This document shows positions 1 through 8,590 of a DNA stretch of 64,000 nucleotides, one piece after another; the first letter of the stretch is position 1, and every line of letters begins with the position of its first letter. Source of the DNA: Deefgea salmonis. GTDB lineage: Bacteria; Pseudomonadota; Gammaproteobacteria; Burkholderiales; Chitinibacteraceae. The notes under the pieces were generated by a model. That model saw nothing but the letters and a program-made list of their open reading frames with translations, searched no databases and was not told the DNA's origin. Where the stretch lies: contig NZ_JAJAWG010000007.1 of assembly GCF_020531905.1 (NCBI RefSeq), positions 1 through 64,000 of the forward strand, read 5' to 3'. The position numbers and the translations under genes were made by a program.

Positions 1-931
1 TGGTTAACTGACCTTGGGTTTTGATTTCATTGCCGACAACTGCGACGTCTTCAGTGACTTCACCTTGCTTCACCCCACCGATGATCGCTGGATCATTAAC
101 CGGCGTGACACCCACATTGACGGTAAGGGTGTCGGTGCCGCCTTTGCCGTCGCTGACTTGAACTTGGAAGCTGTCTGGGCCGGTGTAATCTTTGTTGGGG
201 ATATAGGTGTACGTGCCATTGGCATTGACGACGACAGTGCCGTGCGTTGGGTCGCTGGTTTTGCTAAAGACGAGTACGTCGCCGTTGTTGTCTTTGGCGA
301 CGAGTTGGCCGCTAACTGGCGTGTCTTCTGGCGTTGTGGTGGTTTGGTCGCTACCGAGTGGGGCGTTATTGGCGTCCACAAATTCTGGATTGATGTTGTC
401 GGCAACAATTCCGGCAGCAATGGCATCGGCAAAGTTGGCCACTGGCGGTGGTTCGGTGGCATCGAGCGCGGTTGCAAAGTTAAAGCTAAGTGGGTCAACG
501 CCTTCGGCGACGCGCATTAAGCGCACAAAACCACTGCCTTCGTCACTGCCGCCACCGGCATTAAGGCCTGCTGCAGTGGCTTCTAAATTGGTGGAGAGAT
601 CTTTCCCTTCGTTGAGGGCATTAATGATTTGATCGGCGCTGTCATTGGTTTTGGCGACTGCGGCTTCGGTGCTGTCGGTGGGGGCGGTGCCGAGCAGGTC
701 GCCGTCGATCAATAAAGATCGATCCGCGCCCAGTTCGATGATTTGTCCATTCGGGAGTAATACGGTGAGGTGGCCTTGGGCATCGGTGACGATGATTTGG
801 CCTTCGAGCAAGACATCGCCGGCTTTAATCGCTTGCAGCTGACCGCGAGCATCTTTAATAAATGCTTCGCCTTGAACGACGACGATTTGTTGTTTTGCGC
901 CACTGTTTACTGCAATGATTTGCTCGGCCAT
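1..931 (-). CDS. LapA-like giant adhesin, N-terminal part (cut by left edge)
   Basis: 310 N-terminal residues of a surface adhesin are visible; the gene continues beyond the window and has no stop here. Residues 1-80 resemble the retention module of LapA-type adhesins, which lodges in the outer-membrane export channel. A TAAG tetrapeptide at residues 119-122 (bases 566-577) sits where LapG-type periplasmic proteases cut such adhesins. From about residue 185 a cadherin/VCBS-type tandem domain begins (pattern PEDTPVSG, GTYTYIP, DGKGGTDT) and a second begins near 285. The start at 931 has GGAG nine bases upstream. Upstream on the same strand lie the exporter genes, so it is inferred to be their substrate, held on the cell surface and released by proteolysis. 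LapD/LapG genes are not in the window. Confidence 0.88.
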   Translation of the reverse strand, partial: MAEQIIAVNSGAKQQIVVVQGEAFIKDARGQLQAIKAGDVLLEGQIIVTDAQGHLTVLLPNGQIIELGADRSLLIDGDLLGTAPTDSTEAAVAKTNDSADQIINALNEGKDLSTNLEATAAGLNAGGGSDEGSGFVRLMRVAEGVDPLSFNFATALDATEPPPVANFADAIAAGIVADNINPEFVDANNAPLGSDQTTTTPEDTPVSGQLVAKDNNGDVLVFSKTSDPTHGTVVVNANGTYTYIPNKDYTGPDSFQVQVSDGKGGTDTLTVNVGVTPVNDPAIIGGVKQGEVTEDVAVVGNEIKTQGQLT

Positions 932-992
932 GATCAGACTCCAGATAGAATTTTCTATTTAGAAGTCTACGCACAGCTTATGACAAATGCGA

Positions 993-1008
993 TTGTACTG
1001 AAGTACAA
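993..1008. promoter_or_regulatory. Perfect palindrome upstream of adhesin gene, candidate operator
   Basis: TTGTACT and AGTACAA form 7-base perfect arms around a 2-base spacer. The site lies in the 86-base gap between the luxR-type gene and the adhesin start. Its size and symmetry suit a dimeric helix-turn-helix regulator. That the neighbouring LuxR-type protein binds it is inference. Confidence 0.4.
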
Positions 1009-1017
1009 CTTGCGTGA

Positions 1018-1608
1018 TTAATTAATGCCGTTGACTCTGAGCGTCAGCTGAACGCGATCGCTGACTCCGAGTTTCTCGAAGCAGGCACTCAAATGCGCTT
1101 TAACCGTGCGTTCGGTGATATTGAGCGCTCGGGCAATTTCTTTATTGCTTTGTCCACGGGCGGCAGCGTGTGCGACCTCTCGTTCGCGATCAGACAGCAC
1201 TAAGAGTGGATCGGGTTTTGCCGGAAGGCGGTTGACGGCATTCAGTAAGCGCAATACCAAGCTTCGTCCTGCCCAGATTTCGCCAGAAATAACTGCGCTA
1301 ATCACTTGTTGTAATAATTCTTTGGGGGCGGCTGCATGGCAATATGCTGCTGCGCCAGCCAATAGCACGGCGTAGCCTTCTTCATCATTGGGACAAGTGT
1401 TGACCACAATGACGTATTGATGCTGCATCCTTTGTTGCCAAATCGGTTCGTTCCATGCCGGCAGCATGGGGTATTGGCTATCGATAACCGCAATACTACC
1501 GGCAGCATGCGCCCATTCTTGTTGTGGCAACTCAACGCCATCAAAGCTGGCTTGCCAGTGGCGCAATAGGCCGCTGTCTTGAGTATAAAAATAAATGGCA
1601 GGTATCAT
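1018..1608 (-). CDS. LuxR-family regulator with degenerate receiver domain
   Basis: 196 residues. The C-terminal part (about 137-193) is a typical LuxR/GerE helix-turn-helix, with LSDREREV followed by NKEIARALNITERTVKAHL. The N-terminal 120 residues fold-match a response-regulator receiver in length and end (GAAAYCHAAAPKELLQQV). Asp43 could be the phospho-acceptor, but the acidic pair after strand 1 and the conserved lysine of strand 5 appear missing (YCHAAAP where YLLKxxxP is usual). It may therefore act without phosphorylation or with another input. Its start overlaps the stop of the adaptor gene by four bases (ATGA), so it is co-transcribed with the exporter. The adhesin follows 86 bases downstream. 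Control of the adhesin is the likeliest role, by context. Confidence 0.85.
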   Translation of the reverse strand: MIPAIYFYTQDSGLLRHWQASFDGVELPQQEWAHAAGSIAVIDSQYPMLPAWNEPIWQQRMQHQYVIVVNTCPNDEEGYAVLLAGAAAYCHAAAPKELLQQVISAVISGEIWAGRSLVLRLLNAVNRLPAKPDPLLVLSDREREVAHAAARGQSNKEIARALNITERTVKAHLSACFEKLGVSDRVQLTLRVNGIN

Positions 1609-3017
1609 CGTTCGGTCAACGCAGAAGATTTAGCCCGCAGTACTGGCTTGATTAAGTAAGAAAGAATGGTTTTTTTTCCGGTCAAGATATCCACTTCAGC
1701 CATCATCCCCGGAATAATTGGTAAACGTTTGCCATCTTTTTCTAAAAAGCTATTTTTGGTTTTAACTCGAACCAAATAAAACGCGTTACCTTTCTCGTCT
1801 TTGACAGTGTCTGCACTGATGTTGACAACTTCAGCTTCTAATCCACCATAGACTGAAAAGTCATAGGCAGAGAATTTAACTAAAGCCGGTTGGGCAGAAC
1901 GCAAAAAAGCGATGTCCTTGGGTAAGACTTTGGCTTCGAGTAGTAAGCTTTCGCCGGCTGGAACGATTTCAATAATGTCTTTACCCGGTTGGACGACGCC
2001 ACCCACGGTATTGGCAAACAGCTGTTTGACTGTGCCATCCATTGGCGAGCGAATCTCCGATTGTTTAACGCGGTCGGCAAGGCCTAAATTGCCTTGGCTG
2101 ATGCTGCTCAGTTTGCCCGAGGTTTCCGCCAGTTCAGTACGCGCTTGATTGCGAAACATCAAATCGACTTCTTGTGATTTTCGGCCCGCTTCGGCAATTG
2201 AGGATTGAATACGGGGTATCTGCGCGGACGCCCCGTCCATCTCGCCTTTGTAGCGAGATACATCGCGCTCTAAGCGTAAAATTTCGACATCAGAAACGGC
2301 ACCACTTTTTAATAATGGCCGAGTCGCGTCGAGCTCTCGTTTGGTAAAGTCATAGCCTTGAATTGCCTGTTCACGCTTGGTACGTACTTCGTTGAGCTCT
2401 TGTGATCTTTGATTCAGTTGCTGCTTGGCAATGCCCATACTGGCATCGAGTTCGGCCATTTTTGAGTGATACAGCAGCTTTTCTTGTGCGGCGATATCGG
2501 GCGCTTCTTTTTCAACGTCTTCAGGGATGCTCAGTGCTTTGCCATTGGCAATGGCATCAAGGCGGGCGGCTTTGGCTTTGAGCGACAAATATTGTGCGCG
2601 ACCTTCATTGAGCGACGAGGCAAAACGGGTCGAATCAATTTTGATCAGCAAATCGCCTTTTTTAACCGCTTGGCCTTCATGCACCAAAATTTGTTTGACG
2701 ATCCCGCCGTCCAGGCTTTGGATCACTTGTAATTCACTGGATGGAATCACTCGGCCATCGCCCTTGGTGACTTCGTCGATTTTGGCGCAACCGGCCCAGA
2801 GTAAGAGCACCGCGACGGCCAGCGCCGCAGTGCGAATCAGCACGCGAGCGCCGCGCGGGCTTTGCTCCATGATGACGTTGTCCGCATCGGCGATGAAGTC
2901 TCTATCGTCGATTAAATCGCTTTTTTCGGTGCTAAATAAATAGCGATCAAAGACCCGATCACTCCAATGTTGCAAGCGCGCCCACATCGATTTAAGGTTT
3001 TGCAGTAGTCGCTGCAT
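1605..3017 (-). CDS. HlyD-family type I secretion adaptor (membrane fusion protein)
   Basis: 470 residues, usual for a type I secretion periplasmic adaptor. It has an N-terminal cytoplasmic stretch, one membrane segment near residues 59-78, then a biotinyl/lipoyl-like hairpin (VIPSSELQVIQSLDGGIVKQI). A long coiled-coil region follows (about 130-290), then the second lipoyl half with IRSPMDGTVKQL and a C-terminal beta-barrel region (PGMMAEVDILTGKKT). It should bridge the inner-membrane ABC exporter to an outer-membrane TolC-like channel; no such channel gene is in the window. The start shares one base with the stop of the exporter gene, and the stop overlaps the luxR-type gene, so the three form one operon. 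Confidence 0.93.
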   Translation of the reverse strand: MQRLLQNLKSMWARLQHWSDRVFDRYLFSTEKSDLIDDRDFIADADNVIMEQSPRGARVLIRTAALAVAVLLLWAGCAKIDEVTKGDGRVIPSSELQVIQSLDGGIVKQILVHEGQAVKKGDLLIKIDSTRFASSLNEGRAQYLSLKAKAARLDAIANGKALSIPEDVEKEAPDIAAQEKLLYHSKMAELDASMGIAKQQLNQRSQELNEVRTKREQAIQGYDFTKRELDATRPLLKSGAVSDVEILRLERDVSRYKGEMDGASAQIPRIQSSIAEAGRKSQEVDLMFRNQARTELAETSGKLSSISQGNLGLADRVKQSEIRSPMDGTVKQLFANTVGGVVQPGKDIIEIVPAGESLLLEAKVLPKDIAFLRSAQPALVKFSAYDFSVYGGLEAEVVNISADTVKDEKGNAFYLVRVKTKNSFLEKDGKRLPIIPGMMAEVDILTGKKTILSYLIKPVLRAKSSALTER

Positions 3018-5203
3018 TATGAACTGCTCCCTGCTTTGCCAATGCGACCTTGTTGTAAGGCTTCAACCACTTGGGATTTAGGGCCATCGGCCATGATTTG
3101 CCCTTGGTCGATGACGATGAGTCGATCAACGAGCTCAAGTAATGAGGTGCGGTGGGTGACCAAAATCATGGTTTTTCCGGCCAGATAAGTGCGCAAGCGC
3201 CCCTTGAGACGCTCTTCACTTTGGTGGTCCATCGCGCTGCTGGGTTCGTCGAGCATAAAAATCGGCGGGTCATTGAGTGCCGCACGGGCGATTGAAATCG
3301 CTTGGCGCTGGCCACCAGAAAGTGACTCGCCACGCTCGCTAATCGGCATTTCAAAGCCACGCGGATGGGCGTTCACAAACTCGGCAATCCCAGCCAAATC
3401 GGCAGCGGCAATAATGTGGCTATCTTCGGCGTAGGGGGCACCCATGGCGATGTTTTGCCGTAATGAACCAAAAAACAGTAAAGGATCTTGTGGCACATAG
3501 CCGATAGCTCGGCGTAGTTCGGCCGGATCAATCTGACGGGTATCGATCCCATCAACAAGCACCGCGCCCTCTGTAGGCTGATACAGCCCTAAAATTAGCT
3601 TTTCAATGGTGGATTTGCCCGAGCCAATCCGGCCAATAATGGCGATTTTTTCTCCGGCATTCATTTTAAAACTGACGTTTTTTAAGGCGATATCGTCATT
3701 GTTCGGATATTTGAACGTCACATTGCGAAATTCAATCTCGCCACGAAACGATTCTCGGTGCAAAAAATTACTGTCGGCAGGGCGCTCAATCGGCATCTGC
3801 ATATGCGACTCAACAGCGCCGAGCGAGGTTTTGGCGTTTTGATATTGCATCAACAAACCGGCCACTTGCCCCAGTGGCGCCATCGCACGGCCAGCCAACA
3901 TCGACGCAGCAATAATGCCCCCCATTGACAGCTGGCCTTCAATCAGTAAATACACGCCAACAATCACCACCACGACCGACACCAATTGGGTGACCGCTTG
4001 CGCGAAGTTGACGGTGGTTGTTGACATGAGCTTTAAACGGCCGCCAATTTGCGCCAAAAACTGCGTAGCACGCTCCCAGCGCCGTTGCATTTCGCTTTCG
4101 GCACCCATGATTTTGATGGTTTCAAGTCCAACCATGCTTTCAACCAAGGTGGCATTGCGTTGTGCCGATGCGCGTTGGGTGAGTTCAACCAGTTGATTCA
4201 TTTTGGCTTGCGCCAGCCAAGCAAAAGCAATAATTAAAATCGCGCCAACCAAGGGCGGTAACACCAACCACGGCGAGATCCAAACTAACACTAAAAAGAA
4301 AATCAATACAAAAGGCAGGTCGACCAAAGTGGTAATCGAGGCCGAAGCAATAAAATCGCGAACCGATTCAAACGCTCGCAAATTGGCGGTGAATGAGCCC
4401 ACTGAAGCCGGGCGCGAACCCATTTGAATGCCTAACACGCGTTCCATAATCAACGCCGATAAAGTCACATCGATGCGTTTTGAGGCGACATCCAGAATAT
4501 AGCCGCGCGCAGTTCGCAGTACGAAATCAAACCCTAAGACGAGGATTGCACCCAGCGCAAGCACCCATAACGTCTCCATCGCGTGATTGGGGACCACCCG
4601 ATCGTAAACATTCATCGAATACAAAGGCATGGCTAAGGCAAAAATATTAATCAGTAGTGCGGCAATTAAGGCATCGCGATAAATTCGCCAATTATCAAAT
4701 ACAACGCCCCAAAACCAATGCCGCTCACGAATTTTACCCATTTCTGGCGTGCGTAAATCAAAGCGAAAACGCGGGCGAACAATCAGCACAATCCCGCTGT
4801 ACAGTTCAGTTAATTCAGCTTCGCTTAAGATTTCAACCGATTCTGCGCCTTCGGGAAAACGCACTTTATATTGGCCATCGGCTTGGCGCTCAAGTAATAA
4901 ACACGCGCGTTGATTATTGAGTAATAAAACAGCGGGCAGTAAGCGATCGGGGATTTCTTTGATATTGCGGCGCAATACGCGTGCCGATAGACCCGCGCGT
5001 TTGGCCGCGCGTGGCAATAAAGACGGTGTGAGCCGATTTTCAACTAAAGGCAAGCCAGCAGCCAGTGCTTCATGCGTCCAGGGCGCACCATGAATTCGCG
5101 TGAGCTCGACTAAGCAATCGAGTAGGGGATCGAAATGTGCTTGATTTTCGCTAAAATGCCAATCGAATGCGTGTTTGGCAGAGCTGCTTGTAGGACTATC
5201 CAT
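3017..5203 (-). CDS. Type I secretion ABC exporter, LapB/HlyB type
   Basis: 728 residues. Residues 20-150 form a C39-like domain. Aligned with HlyB, the position of the catalytic cysteine of true C39 peptidases is proline 26, so it is a non-cleaving substrate-docking domain, as expected for RTX/LapA exporters. Six membrane helices span about 165-450. The nucleotide-binding domain carries Walker A GRIGSGKST (near 524-532), the signature LSGGQRQAIS (near 625), Walker B IFMLDEPSS and the H-loop VTHRTS. It probably powers one-step secretion of the adhesin encoded downstream. First gene of the minus-strand operon; the 280 bases upstream are AT-rich and hold the likely promoter. Confidence 0.94.
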   Translation of the reverse strand: MDSPTSSSAKHAFDWHFSENQAHFDPLLDCLVELTRIHGAPWTHEALAAGLPLVENRLTPSLLPRAAKRAGLSARVLRRNIKEIPDRLLPAVLLLNNQRACLLLERQADGQYKVRFPEGAESVEILSEAELTELYSGIVLIVRPRFRFDLRTPEMGKIRERHWFWGVVFDNWRIYRDALIAALLINIFALAMPLYSMNVYDRVVPNHAMETLWVLALGAILVLGFDFVLRTARGYILDVASKRIDVTLSALIMERVLGIQMGSRPASVGSFTANLRAFESVRDFIASASITTLVDLPFVLIFFLVLVWISPWLVLPPLVGAILIIAFAWLAQAKMNQLVELTQRASAQRNATLVESMVGLETIKIMGAESEMQRRWERATQFLAQIGGRLKLMSTTTVNFAQAVTQLVSVVVVIVGVYLLIEGQLSMGGIIAASMLAGRAMAPLGQVAGLLMQYQNAKTSLGAVESHMQMPIERPADSNFLHRESFRGEIEFRNVTFKYPNNDDIALKNVSFKMNAGEKIAIIGRIGSGKSTIEKLILGLYQPTEGAVLVDGIDTRQIDPAELRRAIGYVPQDPLLFFGSLRQNIAMGAPYAEDSHIIAAADLAGIAEFVNAHPRGFEMPISERGESLSGGQRQAISIARAALNDPPIFMLDEPSSAMDHQSEERLKGRLRTYLAGKTMILVTHRTSLLELVDRLIVIDQGQIMADGPKSQVVEALQQGRIGKAGSSS

Positions 5204-5250
5204 AGCGACTCATTGTAATGATGGGTATTGGTGTTTTTTCTTGATGTGCA

Positions 5251-5278
5251 AGCATACAGCAAGCACAGATATGGTAAA
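5251..5278 (-). promoter_or_regulatory. Candidate sigma-70 promoter of the secretion operon
   Basis: Read on the minus strand, TTTACC (5278-5273) and TATGCT (5256-5251) are separated by 16 bases, about 50 bases before the exporter start. The match is moderate. The rest of the gap 5204-5482 is AT-rich and contains no gene I can support. Confidence 0.3.
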
Positions 5279-5482
5279 TAGATATAATAATCTAAAAATA
5301 GGTATTTTCTTGCAATGTGTTAAAGAGAAAAGCAAAAATTTTCATACGGAATGATTTTATCTCGTCGCATTGCTTATCATTTTGACGTGTCGTTAGAAAA
5401 TTTTTGCCTGAATATGCATTTTTAATTAAAGACTTATAAATTTATTGACCCATTAACGCTGTAATCAATCGATAGCGAGGTT

Positions 5483-6877
5483 TCAATCAAGTAAAACTTT
5501 GCCTGGATTCATGAGTTGTTGTGGGTCGAGTGCTTGTTTGATACTTCGCATCATTAACAGCTCGGTCGTGCTTCGATATTGACTCAGTGATTGTTTCTTT
5601 AATTGTCCAATCCCATGTTCAGCACTAATGCTGCCATTATATTGAGCGACTAAACGATAAACAATGCTGTTGATAGCGAGTTCAAATTGATAAATTAATG
5701 CGGTTTTTTCAGTTAAAAACAAGTTGTAATGCAAATTACCATCACCTAAATGGCCAAAAGCCACGATATTAGCATCGGGGTATTGCTGAATTAATTCATT
5801 CTGGCATTCAGTTAAAAAACGCGGGATGTCGCCAACAGGAATACTGATATCGTGTTTAATACTCACGCCTTCAATGCGCTGCGCTTCGGGAATGCGTTCA
5901 CGTAAACGCCAAAAATCTTGCGCTTGCCGCTGATTTTGTGCCACGTAGGCATTACTAAAACCCGCATCAAATAAAATCTCGGCCAATTGCGATATTAATT
6001 GCTCGCTATTGCCGCCATCAGACAGCTCAAGCAAGACACACCAAGCCGGTGATGGGCTAAAGGGTTGCTGCAGTGCTGGAAAATGCCGCTTGAGCAAATC
6101 CAGGCAGGGGCGCGAAATCAACTCAAAAGAGGTGACTCGATCGCCCACTTTCGCTTGCAGATCGCGCAGTAATTCAACCGCAACCGCTGGTGAATCGACG
6201 TCGATTAAAGCGGTAGCGTGTGCTGTCGGCAGCGGATACAGCCGCAATACGGCACGGCTAATTAAACCCAAGGTGCCCTCAGCGCCGACAAATAACTGCT
6301 TCAGATCGTAGCCCGTGTTGTCTTTGCGTAGACCGCGTAAACCATGCCAAATCGTGCCATCAGCCAGTACGACTTCGAGGCCAAGGGTGAGCTCACGCAT
6401 ATTGCCGTAGCGCAGTACATTGACGCCACCGGCATTGGTGGCCAGCGCTCCGCCGATTTGGCAACTGGCGGCGGCGCCCCAATTGGCAGGAAATAAGCGA
6501 TTGGCGGCTAAAGCGGCGGTTTGCACTTGTTGCAGTGTGACGCCAGCATCCACGGTAATGGTGTTGTTATCGGCGTCGACTTCGATGAATTGATTCATCC
6601 GCTCAAAAGCGATAATCAGGCTATGGCCGCTGCTGTCTGGCGTTGCCGCGCCACATAAACTGGTATTGCCGCCTTGTGGCACCATCCCAATGTGGTGTTC
6701 TGCGCAAAGTTTGACCAGTTCAACCAGTTGTTCAGTTGATTTGGGGCGAGCGACGGCCAGTGCTTGGCCTTGGAAACGACGGCGTTGATCGAGACAATAG
6801 GGTGCGGTGTTTTCGCCGAACAATAGGCCGTGAGATTCAGTCATTGACTGAAGTTGTGTCAAAAAATGGCTAGGCAT
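5483..6877 (-). CDS. FAD-linked D-2-hydroxyacid dehydrogenase (GlcD/D2HGDH family)
   Basis: 464 residues, the full family length. The FAD-binding (PCMH) domain shows PQGGNTSLCGAATPD near 75-90 and GGALATNAGGVNVLRYG near 145-160, then QLFVGAEGTLGLISRAVLRLYP. The C-terminal FAD-oxidase domain has FGHLGDGNLHYN and SAEHGIGQLKK, the metal/substrate-binding motifs of D-lactate and D-2-hydroxyglutarate dehydrogenases. It should oxidise a D-2-hydroxyacid to the 2-oxoacid; the exact substrate cannot be told. It starts 3 bases after the small zinc-finger gene and is the last gene of the DUF2782-thrB-sigma group. Confidence 0.88.
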   Translation of the reverse strand: MPSHFLTQLQSMTESHGLLFGENTAPYCLDQRRRFQGQALAVARPKSTEQLVELVKLCAEHHIGMVPQGGNTSLCGAATPDSSGHSLIIAFERMNQFIEVDADNNTITVDAGVTLQQVQTAALAANRLFPANWGAAASCQIGGALATNAGGVNVLRYGNMRELTLGLEVVLADGTIWHGLRGLRKDNTGYDLKQLFVGAEGTLGLISRAVLRLYPLPTAHATALIDVDSPAVAVELLRDLQAKVGDRVTSFELISRPCLDLLKRHFPALQQPFSPSPAWCVLLELSDGGNSEQLISQLAEILFDAGFSNAYVAQNQRQAQDFWRLRERIPEAQRIEGVSIKHDISIPVGDIPRFLTECQNELIQQYPDANIVAFGHLGDGNLHYNLFLTEKTALIYQFELAINSIVYRLVAQYNGSISAEHGIGQLKKQSLSQYRSTTELLMMRSIKQALDPQQLMNPGKVLLD

Positions 6878-6880
6878 GGG

Positions 6881-7060
6881 TTATTTGCGATCGTCTTTTT
6901 GAGCTTGGCTCGCGAGGCGTATTACCTTGAGTTGGTGTGAAAAATGAGTGCATTTTTGACACATAAATAAATGCAGGCGCAGCTGGAGGCTCTCGCTTAA
7001 AGACAGCGATCGATCTTGTGATTCCGAGAGTAAAAAAGCAATATCGCGGCACTTCATCAT
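6881..7060 (-). CDS. Small zinc-finger protein, probable anti-sigma factor
   Basis: 59 residues. It contains HLFMCQKC at residues 30-37, i.e. His-x3-Cys-x2-Cys, the zinc-binding anti-sigma (ZAS/zf-HC2) signature. Cys4 could be the fourth ligand. There is no membrane segment, so it would be a soluble anti-sigma. The start ATG overlaps the stop of the sigma factor gene by four bases (ATGA), the classic arrangement of an ECF sigma factor and its cognate anti-sigma. A different reading frame across the same bases is longer but shows no family features. Assignment rests on the motif and the position. Confidence 0.75.
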   Translation of the reverse strand: MMKCRDIAFLLSESQDRSLSLSESLQLRLHLFMCQKCTHFSHQLKVIRLASQAQKDDRK

Positions 7061-7641
7061 GATATTGCCCCCGATATTTTTGCATCAAACCAGTTTTTTT
7101 CTAGACACAGCCGTAAGCTCATACGAGCGCGATACAGCATCACCGAGCAATTAGTCGCGGTGATCTCCAATTGCTGACAAATTTCGCTAATGTCTAATTC
7201 CATTACCTCACGCAAGGTAAACACCATGGCGGTGCGTTTGGGCATTTTGGTCGCGCACAGATGATACGTTTGCCAGAAATGCTGATCATTTAAATTGGCT
7301 TCAGGCTGGCCCCAGTTGCGTGGCGCATCGCTGCCCCAGTGGCCGTGCGAATCAAACAGTGAATCAAAATCGCTTTTATCGTTTTCTTCGTCGATCAGTG
7401 GGGAAATCAGTTGCGGATCGCGGTAGCGACGGCGTTGTACGTCAATAATTTTGTACTTTAAAATGGCGGTTAACCAAGTTTTGACGCTCGATTGCCCGCT
7501 AAAAGATTCGGGCTTTTCGAGTGCGGCGAGCAAAGTTTCTTGCACCACATCTTCGGCCAAAGGCATATCGCCAAGCTGAAATAGCGCATAGCGCAATAAA
7601 GCCGAATGATGAGATTGCAACTCGTTTGCCGAGATGGCCAT
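7057..7641 (-). CDS. ECF-type RNA polymerase sigma factor
   Basis: 194 residues from the chosen start at 7641 (MAISANELQSH), one base after the thrB stop. A longer start at 7713 would overlap thrB by 71 bases and adds nothing conserved. Region 2 is seen at about 20-75 (LRYALFQLGDMPLAEDVVQETLLAAL, then WLTAILKYKIIDVQRRR). Region 4 is at about 135-180 (RTAMVFTLREVMELDISEICQQL, MLYRARMSLR). The acidic, glycine-rich linker between them is fairly long. It should direct RNA polymerase to stress or envelope promoters when released from the overlapping zinc-finger protein. Target genes are unknown. Confidence 0.88.
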   Translation of the reverse strand: MAISANELQSHHSALLRYALFQLGDMPLAEDVVQETLLAALEKPESFSGQSSVKTWLTAILKYKIIDVQRRRYRDPQLISPLIDEENDKSDFDSLFDSHGHWGSDAPRNWGQPEANLNDQHFWQTYHLCATKMPKRTAMVFTLREVMELDISEICQQLEITATNCSVMLYRARMSLRLCLEKNWFDAKISGAIS

Positions 7642-7642
7642 A

Positions 7643-8581
7643 TTAAACCCAGAAATTGCAACGTTGCGCGTGTCGGAGGATGACGCGTTGAAAGTGGCTT
7701 GGATCTTTTGCAAACGTCATTTCACCGGCCGCTGGCTGGTAAAAATCCAGCAAGCGAGACACCCAAAAACGCAGCGCCGCAGCGCGTAGTAGCGTTGGCC
7801 AAGCTTGAATTTCGGCAGGGTTGAGTGGCCGCACGCTTTGATAGGCGGTGAGCATTGCCAATGCACGTTCATCATCGATTTCGCCGTCTTCAAGCACGCA
7901 CCAATCGTTGAGCGTGATCGCTAAGTCGTATAGCAAGACGTCGGTGCAGGCGTAATAAAAATCAATAAATCCGCCAACGTGTTCGCCATTCATTAAGGCA
8001 TTATCACGGAATAAATCCGCATGAATCACCCCGGTTGGCAGCGTGTCGTGTTGGTGTTGTGCTTGCAATGCCACTTCAGCGGCGAGTAACTCGGCGTCTT
8101 GTGGCTTCATCAATGGATATAGCGTTGGTGCAGTGGCCGCCCACCAGTGTGGACCGCGCGGATTGGGCATTTGGGCTGTATAGCTCGCTGCGGCCAAATG
8201 CATTTGGGCCAACATTTCACCGACTTGGGCGCATTGCTCAGTAGTGGGTGATTCGGCGACCGAGCCGGGTAAACATGGCACGATGAGTGTTGGTTTGCCG
8301 TTGAGTTCATCAATATATTGGTGTTGCAAATTGGCGATCGGCGCGGCTACGGCGATGCCGTGCTGCGCCAAATGCACCATTAAATTGACATAAAAAGGCA
8401 GTTCATCAGCGCGCAGTGTTTCAAACAAAGTCAGTACATATTTACCATGCGTCGTTGTGACAAAATAATTGGTATTGGTCACACCGGCAGAAATGCCTTT
8501 AAGCTCGACCAATTGGCCTAATGAATAGCGGTGCAAAAATGGCGTAATTTCGTCGATGGCGACGGTAGTAAAAACAGACAT
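7643..8581 (-). CDS. thrB: Homoserine kinase (aminoglycoside phosphotransferase-like fold)
   Basis: 312 residues, the length of the APH-fold homoserine kinases of beta- and alphaproteobacteria (not the GHMP type of E. coli). It phosphorylates homoserine with ATP in threonine synthesis. N-terminal GISAGVTNTNYFVTTTHGKYVLTLFE is the nucleotide-binding lobe. GVIHADLFRDNALM is the catalytic loop (Brenner motif, Asp in HADLFRDN) and GGFIDFYYA carries the metal-binding Asp. The start lies 9 bases after the DUF2782 gene and the sigma factor follows after one base, so these genes are likely co-transcribed. Confidence 0.95.
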   Translation of the reverse strand: MSVFTTVAIDEITPFLHRYSLGQLVELKGISAGVTNTNYFVTTTHGKYVLTLFETLRADELPFYVNLMVHLAQHGIAVAAPIANLQHQYIDELNGKPTLIVPCLPGSVAESPTTEQCAQVGEMLAQMHLAAASYTAQMPNPRGPHWWAATAPTLYPLMKPQDAELLAAEVALQAQHQHDTLPTGVIHADLFRDNALMNGEHVGGFIDFYYACTDVLLYDLAITLNDWCVLEDGEIDDERALAMLTAYQSVRPLNPAEIQAWPTLLRAAALRFWVSRLLDFYQPAAGEMTFAKDPSHFQRVILRHAQRCNFWV

Positions 8582-8590
8582 GGAGCGCTC

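Noticed and set aside
14-520. Plus-strand open frames at the left edge
   Set aside because: They are antisense to the adhesin gene, whose minus-strand frame shows clear retention-module and repeat-domain features.
6870-7088. 72-residue minus-strand frame over the anti-sigma region
   Set aside because: The frame offset by one contains the HX3CX2C motif and the ATGA overlap; the longer frame has no recognisable features.
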